From positions 46,746,255 through 46,810,254 of the forward strand of contig CM055111.1 of the NCBI GenBank assembly GCA_029204225.1: a stretch of 64,000 nt of DNA, in the 5' to 3' direction. The notes beneath the pieces are model-generated. The model saw only the letters and a program-made list of their open reading frames with translations, had not been told where the DNA came from and ran no database searches. Each line of letters begins with the position of its first letter. The stretch's first letter is position 1. Positions 1-11,442 of this stretch are shown here, in pieces. The position numbers were made by a program, and so were the translations under genes. This DNA is from Diphasiastrum complanatum (taxonomy: Eukaryota; Streptophyta; Lycopodiopsida; Lycopodiales; Lycopodiaceae).

Positions 1-3000
1 AATCTTCAAATGACTTTCTAGGTATCAAATTATGATATGTCAATCATAAACATTTAGAATCTTATGATTCGTCAAATCATAATTTACATGATTCCAAACC
101 ATACTTAATCATTGAAAGATACTGGAGTATATGTACAACATACAACTCAGGAAATATACGAATCATTCTGAAATCTTTTCCACAAGGAGAAAATACTGGA
201 TTTCAAGAATATTCTTCTAAACCGATTCTTAATCAAATTATGAAACCAAATAAAGACCATTACAACATTCGTCTTTAACAACTTCATACAATCACCTAGT
301 CCAACATCTAGAGATTACCAAGTTCTGTTGAATTTCAACTAGATTCAGTTTACCATTCTTGGAACCATTAGGATCCGAAATCCAATTGAGCTCACAAGGA
401 TACTATCAATAATGAACCAAGCTTATTCCTCAACTGAGAAATACTCATCAAAGAATTTAGTATCCTATGCACACAATCCAAATGACTCATAAATTATACA
501 CACAAAACAAATAGTTTCCGATGAATTCTCCTTACACTGTCCGTTTTACCAATTAACTTCACGCAGGAGTAAATCAACTACTCAAGTTGATTGCTCATGA
601 TTCAGAAATTTTAAATATCTAGGTGCAGATCTTAATTGTACTGTACAACACCACATCTAGATCCATATCCAAATCACTTTTTAACTAACCTATATATCTA
701 TCAGAACGTATCTGTTAACTTTGCAAGTAATTGTCAACCACAATACTTGATGATATGTCTATGTTCAATGACTAGGTTAAGTACACCAAATAATCTTAGT
801 AACCGGGAAATCATAATAGATCCAAACAAGATTAATCGTGCACATATGAGAAAAATCTCACTATGACCCTATACATAAACATGTATGTCCATATCTGGCA
901 GATTCCTCCAAAATCCGCATACGTTACTCACCTAAATCACTGAAAATCTTGTAATTCAGCTACAGAAAATTCTATTTCTTCTGAGTAAACAACATATTTG
1001 GGAAATCTCTGAAGTGAGTAATTCCACATCACAAGATTTTCCAACCATCATACTTTTACCCACAAAATTCCTTCAACCAATCAATCTACATCCGATCTTA
1101 GTGCACAAACCAAGGTTTGACTGACTTAAACAGACATCTTTGGACATAAGGTAAAGATTAAAGCTTTATTTCTCTGATCCAATTCATAACTAAATGGTAC
1201 TTGGTAATCAATCAGTGAACCTTAATTTACTCTTTACTACTACTTCCCACATTCATGAATATCTCACAGCTCAAAACTCCCAAAATTACTCTAGTTACAG
1301 ATTATTCAAAACAATTACTAGAGATTTTCTCTATACCATTGGATAGTTCCACCATTGCACAAAATACTGGATTCCACAAAAGAAATCTTATGCAACTGGC
1401 TGATCTCATGAAAGTCTTATTCCTATCATTTTCTTCTGTCTCTTTTTAAAAGAAATTCACAATTTCAATTAAAAAGTTCTCAGGAGACAACGTATAAGAT
1501 ATCAAAGATTCAAAAAAGTCAGGAATGAGTATCCAATACTATTATAAATCGTACTTTTTTTCTCAAAATCATAAAATATCTTATCCCAAGTGATAGAAAC
1601 ATTACTCTTAATAATCAACTATCAGATAGAGATAATCAATTAGGTTCAGGAAGTTTAAATTCCACTTAATCAATTGAAAACATCAATTGATTCTTAGCTA
1701 TATTTACAAACTGAAATGGAAGTATGAATTCATATAACTTAAACCGTCCCTTGGAACCTTGTTCTACACTGGAAGGAATTATATGAATCTCAATCCAATT
1801 GTCTTGTATAAAAGAAATTTCTAAAAAGTAGAGGTTTAAATTAAAAGAGAAATAGCTTTTTAAGGATTTCCAATTTGGAATTTATGAGATACCCTTTAGG
1901 GATCCGAATCTATATCTCATAACCCCTCCAAATACCCTAAAAATGTTTAACCTATGGTTTCAACTGTTAGCATTACTAATAAAGTAAATACTAACCACTG
2001 GTCTACAGATCATTCTTGCACAAGAATTCCCTCTTTGAAATCACCAATGTCCCATACCATCAATTTTCTCTCCAAGAAAGTTCTTTGCTTTTAGATCTGA
2101 TTATTATAAAATCAAAAAGATTATTAGACCATCCTATATCCAAATATAGGATCCGATTTTCAACCATTTCCAAAAAAATACTTCCTACCATTGAATTCTC
2201 CATTTTCTTATCTACTAACAAGATTCTGATGACGGGCCAAGGACACCTGCTAAATCTGCTAACAAGATTCATGCTAATTTTGACATCATCTGCTTGTGGA
2301 CGGATTATCCTTCGTCTGAATTGTATAGAAACATCTGAGTTTCAAACGGATGGCCATATTAATGGATATTCAGGGATAGAGACAAAAATAATAAAAAAAT
2401 TACTCGTTTTAGAATCCGGGTCTTGGTTTGCCGCGATATATGTGGAGAAGTAGAGGTAATTCTCTGCCAGAAAGCAACGGTAGCTTCAATATTGATGCAA
2501 AAGTTTTAGCTATACATATATGCATTTTCAACGTCTTTCAGTGCTTTGCAGAATATAGTAATAGGATGAAAAAAATGTTCCTTGGCATCAAGTATACCCG
2601 CCTGAAGCTACCAACTTTCCACAATATGCAAACAGGGAAATCTAACCTGCACCTATGTAACACCTACGTAACAAAAAATGCAGGTCAAAAGCATTATTGT
2701 ATAGACTCTCATCAAAGAGGTTGAGCACAAAATTGGTGCTGGTGGGAGTAGAACACATCAAAAAATCCATTCCCAGAAGCTACTCAGGTAGAGGGCATGA
2801 GGCACAGGCATTACCATAGGCAGCATCACGAACGTGGGTCCCATTGTGTTGGCTCCAGGCTGATGTCAGAAAGTGCCCACAGAAGAGAAGCTGGATCCGA
2901 TCGGAATGAAAGTTGTTGCTTACATTCAATGCCCTTCTGGTAGCCAAACCGTATCTACGATAATTACAAAGGAAGTATGAGAAAGGAAGAGAGATAAGAG

Positions 3001-4479
3001 AGGCAATAAAGGGATCAGAATGGCAGAAGATATGGGTAGATAGTAGGATTAGATGTAGATGGTGATCATGACTAACAACCAGATAAAATGGAATCCGAGT
3101 GAACGGGAGACTCAAGCTCCCCCTTGAATCTTGCCTCTCATATGTGTTGTTGGCATGGGAGCACATTTTTTTAAATGAAAATCGTCAATCACGCTTGGAA
3201 AATTGCCAGTTACGGGTTAAGGGTTATTGATAATTAGATTTCTTGGTCGTGGTAGGATCCTCTCCATTAGAAATAGAATCTGGTAATATGGTTTTTAGAT
3301 TCTAGAATACAACACACGGGCATGTAAAGAGTACAACAATAAATAATAACGGAGCAAAATAGGGCACTATTTAAAGGAATGTTGCTCATGTAGATCTCAG
3401 TCTGCGAAGTTCAAACATCATCTGCTTCTATGGATTCTTTGTTCTTGGTCAACTTTAAAACTAGTTTAAACCATATTTGTACTACCGCTCGATGGTCTGC
3501 CAGTTCCAACAAATTGGGACTGTTCTGTGTGAACGGTATTTTTAGACAGTTTCAAGTCATGATCGTCATAAGCCCCCAGGTCAATAACGAGATACTTTGT
3601 TGGGGTCAGATACAAGATTCCTTCCTGACACGTGTCTGTCTTGTCTCAATTTTGGCATTTCCATTACCCGCATCCATTTCGTTATCAGAAAGAACAACAT
3701 AACCATTCATTCCAAGACATTCCTGTTAGGTATTAGATTGTAAGATTTTCAAGATAGCTCACATCAACATTTGGAGTTTTCCCAATCACACTAGCAGTCT
3801 TTCAGCTTTTCCAAAGCCTTGCCCAGACCTTATGTTTCAATTTAGCACCATCTAAGAATAATAGAAGCAAAGGTGTTGTATCTGTCTGTAGATATAGAGG
3901 TTTTTTTTTCGTGAATGGAGAGGCGGCTATGAAATTAAATTGCAAAACTAGGAGCATTAAATAATTTGTAATGAAATTGAATTTTTTTTTCAAGCCAACA
4001 CTTTCCATTTTAAGTGTATAGAAATGCTAATAGTCATTAATATTGGCTAGTCGTTTGATATGTATTTCTTTGCAAGGGTGCCTTTTGGGATTTCTTTGAG
4101 TAGTAATATTATATTGTAATATTTGTGATTGTGTTTCAGATAAATGAATGTCTGATTGAAAATTTTCTGATACAAAAACTAGCAAGAATTTTGTGTGGGT
4201 TATGGTGAGATTCGTTCAATTATTTTGGATGTGTCTAATGAGATTTAGCCTCCACATTCTTTACGAATATGAAAAAAATGACGCAAATTATATGCTTTAT
4301 GCATGATTGTCGATGTATTTGAGGTTTGTAAAGCCATTCTTCTTTGGGTTATTTGCTTAGTTTTATGTGTATTCCGATGCTCGGATAAAATATACTTGCA
4401 CTACGTACAGTTACAAAATTATAGCTTTTCGAAAGTGTTCTATTTAGTAATTTGATTGTATTATTACGTGACTAAATTT
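1..4479. other. AT-rich region without a recognised gene
   Basis: I see no protein family, RNA gene or element terminus here. The longest open frames (about 145 codons at 2016-2453 on + and 128 codons at 2780-3166 on -) have no recognisable motifs and are poor in glycine and acidic residues, as expected for chance frames. The region may hold very old repeats. Confidence 0.5.
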
Positions 4480-5641
4480 CTATATTAAGTGCATAGTAGG
4501 TAGGTATTGTAACAATTTAATAAGAGTATTGTAATAATGCATATGTACGAAATCAAAAATATTGAACATTTCTTGATTGTCATTGCCAAGATTTTGAACA
4601 TTCTCTAAATGCATAAACTTTTGGCCATCCATCAGGTGGCAAATCTTGGTGCATGAATTATTGCGTATTATTGTTGGTGGAAAATCCAACACTAGTACGC
4701 GATTTAGTTGTAGTTGTAGGTAAATGGTAAACTTTAATTGAGCGCTGAACTTACACAAGAACTAACAGCAACGAATAGTCTGTAATCAGTTCCCTTTTGA
4801 CGCTTTGTTGATGAGATTATGGCGTTCATATTCTTTGCAAATATGAAAAAAAAATGAGCCCGAAATATGTTTTATTCATGCACATCACTGTATTTAAGCT
4901 TCTTAGTCATTTTCCTTTGCCTGTGCATGTATTGTGATAGTTAGATGTATTGTGGCCATGTAATGAATATGTGGGTACTGTAACAATGCGTATGTACGAA
5001 ATCAACAATATCGATCATTATTTGATTGCCATGACCAGAATTTTGTCAATCTTTTTTAACGTACAGGCTTTTGCCCATGCATTAGGTGGAAAACCCTTGT
5101 GCTGGAAATATTACATACTATTGTTGGTGGAAAATCCAACACTATTATGTGATTGTTGTAGATAGATAGTAAACTTCAATTGAGCTTATAACTTACATAT
5201 TCCACAACAAATATTTTGTAATTAGGTATTTTGAACGTACTATTGATGAGATTATGGTGTTTTGACCGTTTCTTTACTGCCATTGCCAAGACCTTGTCAA
5301 TGTCTTTTAAGTAAAAGCTTTTGGCCATGCATCAAGTAGAAAATCATCGTGCACGTAATATTGTACTATTGGTAGAAAACCTCACAACCTTACACTATCA
5401 TGTGCTATAATTGCGTAAGGTTTAGGGTGTGGGTGTGCATGTGTGCATGTGCCTGTAGGTATGGTGCCAATCGTTTATGTTCCACGTCTGCTAGTTCATG
5501 CTACCCTAATTCGAAGTACTTTGATTTATGTTTCATGCTTGCTAGTTCATGGTACTCTCATTTGTAGAATCTTAATTTATTCATGCTACTTTAATTTGTA
5601 GGATCTTAGTTTTTGCAGTATGTATTGGTTATGTTTTATGG

Positions 5642-5645
<4 letters not shown>

Positions 5646-5725
<80 letters not shown>
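5646..5725. repeat. (AG)40 microsatellite
   Basis: Eighty uninterrupted bases of AG dinucleotide. An open frame across it gives only an Arg-Glu repeat and is not a gene. It interrupts one unit of the degenerate array. Confidence 0.98.
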
Positions 5726-5726
<1 letters not shown>

Positions 5727-5893
5727 ATGAAAGAGTTCAAGGTAACCACAACTCTCAATTCTAGGAAGGTGTGTAGCCCTTGTTTTCTTTCGTTAAAGGC
5801 GTGGTGCGAATGTTTGTTGCTGGATGGTCAATTCCACAAGAAAGCCCAAATGCCGCAGGGAGGTTTTCTTCTGTTAAAGGTGTGGTGCGAACG

Positions 5894-6028
5894 TTTCTTG
5901 CTGGATGATCAATTCCACAAGAAAGCCCAAACGCCACATGGAGGGAGCATGTGGTGACATTCTGGAATTCACAATTCCCTCCATGTGGCGTTTGGGCTTT
6001 CTTGTGGAATTGATCATCCAGCAAGAAA
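5894..6028. repeat. Perfect 53-bp inverted repeat with 29-bp spacer
   Basis: Arm 5894-5946 is the exact reverse complement of arm 5976-6028, with spacer 5947-5975. A partial third copy in the left-arm orientation covers about 6022-6050 and shares caagaaagcccaaacgcc. An imperfect direct copy lies at about 5818-5868. It can form a long hairpin in DNA or RNA. No terminal repeats or target duplication of a named MITE family were seen. Confidence 0.9.
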
Positions 6029-6074
6029 GCCCAAACGCCACATGGAGGGAATTGAGAATGTCATAATAGAGTGT

Positions 6075-6131
6075 CATTCCGAGCATTCACAAAGCGAGGA
6101 GTTACAATTACTAAAGTGATGGATGGGTGGA
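6075..6131. repeat. 57-bp exact direct repeat, copy 1
   Basis: Identical over 57 bases to 7073-7129. It reads through as a short peptide containing KRGVTITKVMDGW in one frame. The flanking sequences differ, so this is a recent local copy or a conserved remnant in an otherwise diverged array. Confidence 0.9.
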
Positions 6132-7072
6132 GAGTTTTGGTTAACAGTCTATTATGTTCTCTCTTTTTTTCCCTCTTCATGAGGATTTAGGGTTTACGTG
6201 TGTGTGTGTGTGTGTGTAAGTATGATGCCATTTGTCTATGTTCCATGCTTGCTAATTCATGCTACCGTATTCCATAGTATATTGATTTATGTTTCATGCT
6301 TACTAGTTCATGCTACGCTATTTTGTAGAGTCTTAATTTATGCATGGTACATTAATTTTTAGGAACTTAATTTATGTTTTGGCATCCATCAGGTGGAAAA
6401 TCCTGGTGCATGAAACATTACGTACTGATGTTGGTGGAAGACCCAACACTATTACGTAATAGAATTGCAATTGTAGGTGAATGTTAAACTGTAACTGAGC
6501 TCAGGACTTATATGATTAGCACTAATAAACACTTCGTAATTAGTTTACAATGAACGTACCATTAATAAGATGATGGTGTTCGCATTCTTTACTAATATGA
6601 AAAAAAACGAGCACGTTATATGATTTATCCATGAGTGTCAATGTATTTGAGCTTTTTAAAGCCATTTTCTTTTTAAGTCATTTGCTTTTACATGTACTGG
6701 TAGTAGGTGCAACAAAGTGAAACCACTTACATTTGTCAAAAAAAAAAAAAAATTATGTTGTATGTATCTATTTCATAATATTACTATATTTTTGTGTGCC
6801 AAGGTTTTTGTCTTGGGTTCATAGTAGACGGGTTTTTTTAAAACCAGGTGCAAACAAGTAAATTGTGTTTGTTGCCAGGTTCAGTTAAAGCTAAAGTACA
6901 TAGATTTTGTCTCATTGCACTACTTAGATAGGTTTAATATTGGGATATCTTTTGCCTGTCATTGTATGGACATTTCCAAAAGCCATTTCAAGGGCAGAGG
7001 CTTGCAATTCATCATCGTCATTAATTCAAACAAAAAAAAGATATAGTAAATTAACAACTGAAGATTATAGTC

Positions 7073-7129
7073 CATTCCGAGCATTCACAAAGCGAGGAGT
7101 TACAATTACTAAAGTGATGGATGGGTGGA
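7073..7129. repeat. 57-bp exact direct repeat, copy 2
   Basis: Second copy of the 57-bp segment at 6075. Here it lies at the end of a 65-codon open frame (6940-7137). The frame has no recognised domain. Confidence 0.9.
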
Positions 7130-7640
7130 AATTGTAACAATGCATATGTAAAAAACTAGTAACATTGACCATTTCTTAATTAACATGACCAAGATCTTGT
7201 CAAAGGTTTCAATGCCTAGATTTTGGGTCATGCAACAGGTGGAAGCACGAAAGATTGTGTATTCTTCTTAGAGGAAAATCCAATACGAATGTGGTTTGTT
7301 TGCAACAAGCAACATATTTTGAAATTCAATTGAGCTCAGAACTGAGACCGGTAAATAATTTGTAATTATAGTGCCATTGTTTTGTTGCGGATTAATCTAT
7401 CTTGCACTTGAAGTGGTAAATCATAGGAGCTGATTAGCTAGGCAATGATACCTGAACAAGTTTCATGTAGTTGTGTTGCTAGAAAATGCATTGCCTTCAC
7501 TTAATACCATAAAGTTGGGGTCATGTAACGGGGAGAATATGGTGGTACACATCCTGTATATTATTGAAAAATCCAGTACTAACACGTGATTTCGTAGCAA
7601 CTGTAAGCTTTAACTGAGCCCATAATTTCGATATCAATTA

Positions 7641-8422
7641 ACATCATCGAATATTGTATATAAACAGTGTTGTTGTTTTGTTGTGTACAAATGTGGACTG
7701 TACTATAGGTGCTAGACCACAATATCTGATCAGGTTTTATGTAGTTGAATTGCTAAAAAATACACTACATTTGCGTAATTTTGGCATGATACTACCTTTT
7801 CCCCAAAAAGTCGAACACATGTACAAAAGTGATGTTGCTAGACATTTCAAGGAAACCAATGATTACCACCAGTGGGAGTGTTTGTTTTCTTGCAACAATG
7901 TGCATGTTTTGGTCACTAAAAACATGCATGATTCGTATGTTTAACTATTTTGCATGGCTCCGTTCATAAATGCAGATGGAGATTTCAGATTCGAAACACC
8001 AAATAAATAGCGATGTCGATTTCCTAACTGATGATAATATTACATTTTTTATTTGAATCCATTATAACTGAAACTTTTTTAAATCAAATAATCACAAAGC
8101 TTTGTTACTATTTTCGATTGAGGATTTGACAAAGGAGTTGCAAGGCATAGCAACAGAAATGGAATTGCGACTACCTGATGGTATCATTAAAAGCTACCAT
8201 TTTCAAAATCAAAATGCTTACTTTTGGTTTAATACATATCGTTAATTTTTAACATATATGTATTTGTACGTTGCAGAAGAATTACGTCAATTTGAACAAG
8301 ATTACAAGCAACCAAACCTTTAGGTGATGTTTACAACAATTATAAATAAAGTACATAATGTACTCGTTTCAAAAACCCGGATTGGCTACCATTTATTGGA
8401 ATGAATTTTATGCATGTTTATG
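7641..8422. other. Unassigned stretch before the RPA-like gene
   Basis: A 96-codon open frame at 7654-7944 begins with a non-ATG codon and has no known motif. Short coding-like pieces occur near 8110-8200 and 8270-8320 on the + strand and could be decayed upstream exons of the RPA-like gene. I cannot join them with confidence. Confidence 0.3.
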
Positions 8423-10050
8423 ATGGCAGAGACTACGAGTTCATCTGCAACAACAAAACACGGCCTAGTTCAAGAATCGTCTACACATACAGTAGCCCAA
8501 AAAATATGTAAACGGGCAACAATAGACCTGTTGGCAACTAGACCTACTGATGGCGCTTGTACATCTAGCGAACCGCATGAGCTGTTTGAATAATGTGTGG
8601 AGTCATGTCCACAAAATCTAGAAATAAATCCACACGCATTTAGTTCCAATCCACTGTCTTGTATTCGACAGAGAGGAATTTGACAACTCTACATAGATGA
8701 TATTGAGTTAGGCTTATATAATATAATGTTTGAAGGCCAAATTCTATCAAAATATGGCAACTTTTCACAGGATTTGCCATATTCAAAAGTGTTAAAATTC
8801 GATCTGAGTGACATTCATGGTAATCATACAATCACATTGTCAATTCCCCAAGTACATTACACACCTTTTCTTCAATTGACAATTAATGATTGTATTCGAT
8901 TAACAAACTTTCATATAGAAAAAAAAAAATCCTAAACATGATTGTGGCACATCAAATTTTGTATGTGCCTACCGGCCTAACACAACAGTTGAGAAAATTA
9001 CATCTCTACATATTAAAACCAGTTTCTATCCTGAAATTTCCCTCACAAATTTTAGGATAGATTGTGTGGAACTGTTGGCTAAAGATCCACACATCCATAA
9101 CTCGTGCTTGGTCGCAACAGTTGTCGTCACTATTATTGCCATTGTTGATATGCAACTCCATCGACATTCCATCATAGTTTGTGACGGATTTGAAAAAGCT
9201 GATGAAGGCAAGGTACATCTGAGTACGAATAATTGCATTTATTTTGTGATGCAAGATTTTTTAGCACTGTCGTACCTCAAGAAAAAATCACGCATGAATG
9301 GAATTGTGTGTGTTTTGTTGACTTGTACATATTATATTCTAGCCAGATACAAATCATTTACTCGAACAGATACTTGATGCATACGAAAATGAGCAAAGAG
9401 TCATCAATAGTATTCGCAATTTAGGGGTCTGGAAAAAATCGGATCCTCTGATATTCATGGCTATGACTAAACAATCTTTGCAATGGTCCCTAAGGGTGAA
9501 TTTGGGACAAGTTAGACTTGGTGCACCGCAAAAAAAAAACCCTGCAAATAAACTAGTAGAGGTTGGTTTCATGTACTACTAATTCGTTCTGCACACATAT
9601 TTTTAACATTTCTCATCGCTCATGCAATTACCTGTAACATATTTTTGACATGAAAAATTGTTGCATTCTTCATTGTTCCGTATGTAGGTTACAGGTCGCC
9701 TTCGTTTGAAAGCAATCAATGCGCCATGGTTTGAGCATGTTTGCATTTTTTGTAAGCATGACAAATTTGCTTTTCGAAATAACATTCCGTTTTGTTACAT
9801 ATGTATGCACTCAAAAACATTGCAACGAGTGCCTTGTTTATCTGGTACTGTAATTGGACCCAAGGGCATCACCAACTTGAAAATTAAAGATGCATGGATT
9901 GACAAAATATTGGCACTTGGAGAGGCATTCCCAGTTTCAGGACCTGAAAATTCCCACTATATTCAAACAACCTTGGCAAAGTTGAATATTTGTAGACGAT
10001 TTCAAAATGATGCAAAGCACGGTTACGTTGTTTCATACGAACACATATAG
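8423..10050 (+). pseudogene. RPA70-like single-stranded-DNA-binding protein of the rolling-circle element (decayed)
   Basis: The reading frame from ATG 8423 contains two in-frame stops (about 8591 and 8680) and then an OB-fold-like stretch at about 8690-8930. Its order of features (GQILSKYG, then FDLSDIHGNH, then NDCIRLTNFHI) matches the RPA70 DNA-binding-domain pattern. A poly-A run near 8922-8931 shifts the frame; the protein resumes with SLTNFRIDCVELL. A later exon at about 9344-9561 is joined by an intron with clear GT and AG ends (9562-9687, 126 bp) to an exon whose product starts VTGRLRLKAINAPWF. That exon carries a CxxC...CxxC zinc-ribbon-like block (VCIFCKHDKF, then FCYICM), as in the RPA C-terminal domain. 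RPA-like proteins are known partners of RepHel in plant Helitrons and Helentrons. The stops and frameshift make it non-functional. The exon chain between 9250 and 9344 is uncertain. Confidence 0.65.
9562..9687 (+). other. Intron in the RPA-like gene
   Basis: The donor is GTTGGTTT after codon GAG and the acceptor ends GTATGTAG. Removing the 126 bp joins two coding stretches in frame (NKLVE to VTGRLRLK). It shows the RPA-like gene was spliced. Confidence 0.65.
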
Positions 10051-11442
10051 GAATAGATTTCAATTTTGTATGTCCACAAACTGGTACACTGGAATAGATT
10101 GTGTAGAAGAAGTATCAATAGTAGCTAAAATACCAATACTATCACGACCCAGACTTTTAGTATTGAGCTTCAAATACCTATCATGTAAATAACATTTTGA
10201 TATAAATGGGTCATATGAATAAGGTGCTTGTATTGGTTGCTAATATGAATCCATTCTAATTACATATCATGTTTCAAATATTTATGTATAGCAATTTGGA
10301 AACACATCCTTTTATGGAAATGATAAAATACCAGTTCTTAGAAAATGTACATGCATGTTTTGATGATGTTGATGGCACTATTTTGAAAAGATGTTGCTAT
10401 GCCACAACATACAGACAAATGTAAATACATAGTGAGCTCATAAATCATGTGTTTGAGTTTCTATTTTCATGAGTAACCGATAAAATGAAATCTATTATGA
10501 AATGTATACATTGTATTTTGATAATGCTAGTGAATATTTTTTTAAGGGATGTTACACTCCGAATTCCACAATTTAAGACAGAGTTGGTTTTCATATCTTG
10601 ATGTTTTTCCCTTCAAAAAATAGTTGCCTTTCAATAAGCCTTTATAAAATTTATTAGTCTAGCGCAAATTGCAGCACACATTTTTTTTTTTACCTAGGTT
10701 TGAATTTTGAATTATACACATCTATTTGTTTGCAGAAGCCATATATGGCATGTGATATTCCTAATCGTGAATCAATATTATCTTATCTATACGAACAGTT
10801 TATATATGCTAAACAACTTTTAATGCTACTTTATTTTATTGTGCAGATATATGGCCACAGACACCAACATGTCGATGGCAGCCATTCCCACCAAAACAAT
10901 AGTCCATACTTTGGCTTTAATCTACACGAACGTGCCTTTGGCATTTATTCATTGCTTTCCACACAATACAAATATTTTCACGGTATTTTCTTTTTGGGAC
11001 AATTTCAAATGCCAACCTTACGAATTGCAACATGGTATAATTCGCAAATTTACAGAATCCATGCATAAACAAGATATTTAGGCATTGTGGTGGCATGCAA
11101 ATTTCTTCTCAAATGAAAATTTCAAAACCTACCATGCAACCACCCATTTTATAGATGGTACTTTGAACTCATCATGAACACCCATTTTACAAACATAAAT
11201 TATGATCCATTTTGCCTATATTGGATAACAGAACTAAGAAATTCTGGTGCAACAATACAATCCAACAACTAGTTCTAGAATTTATTCATTTGCCAACAAC
11301 AAGAATAGCTGCCATTTTCAAAAATAAACATTCAAACATTCCCTACAAAATATCCAGTATTATCTACCATATTTGAAAATTTAAAAAAACTAATTTACTA
11401 GCAAATAACTCAACAACATCCATACAAACATCCACCCAAAAT
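10051..11442 (+). other. Coding-like fragments of unknown identity between RPA and Rep
   Basis: An open stretch near 10290-10420 (including QFLENVHACFDDVDGTI) and two overlapping frames at 10700-11081 look coding-like. None carries a motif I recognise. They may be decayed exons of the Helentron or of an accessory gene. Poly-T and AT-rich intergenic sequence separates them. Confidence 0.3.

Larger units (their letters stand above)
4480..7640. repeat. Degenerate tandem array, about six diverged units
   Basis: The same ordered landmarks recur: a block like tgtaacaatgcatatgta, then ttgttggtggaaaatccaa, then a block like aactttaattgagctcaga. Approximate unit starts are 4515, 4975, 5265, 6380, 7131 and 7500. 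The phrase ttggtggaaaatccaacact or a close variant occurs near 4671, 5121, 6433 and 7270, and more diverged forms near 5370 and 7560. A second segment of about 190 bp (gt-rich tract, then repeated gctagttcatgctac) is present at about 5418-5614 and 6189-6385. Units differ by many substitutions and indels, so the amplification is old. No clear protein is encoded across units. The array lies just upstream of the Helentron RPA-like gene and may be part of that element or an older neighbour. Confidence 0.7.

Noticed and set aside
2016-2453. 145-codon plus-strand frame
   Set aside because: No motif, AT-driven composition and no neighbours supporting a gene; a minus-strand frame overlaps it equally well.
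2780-3166. 128-codon minus-strand frame
   Set aside because: No recognisable domain or splice context.
5613-5957. Open frame of 114 codons with a long Arg-Glu repeat
   Set aside because: It is the translation of the (AG)40 tract and the neighbouring repeat copies.
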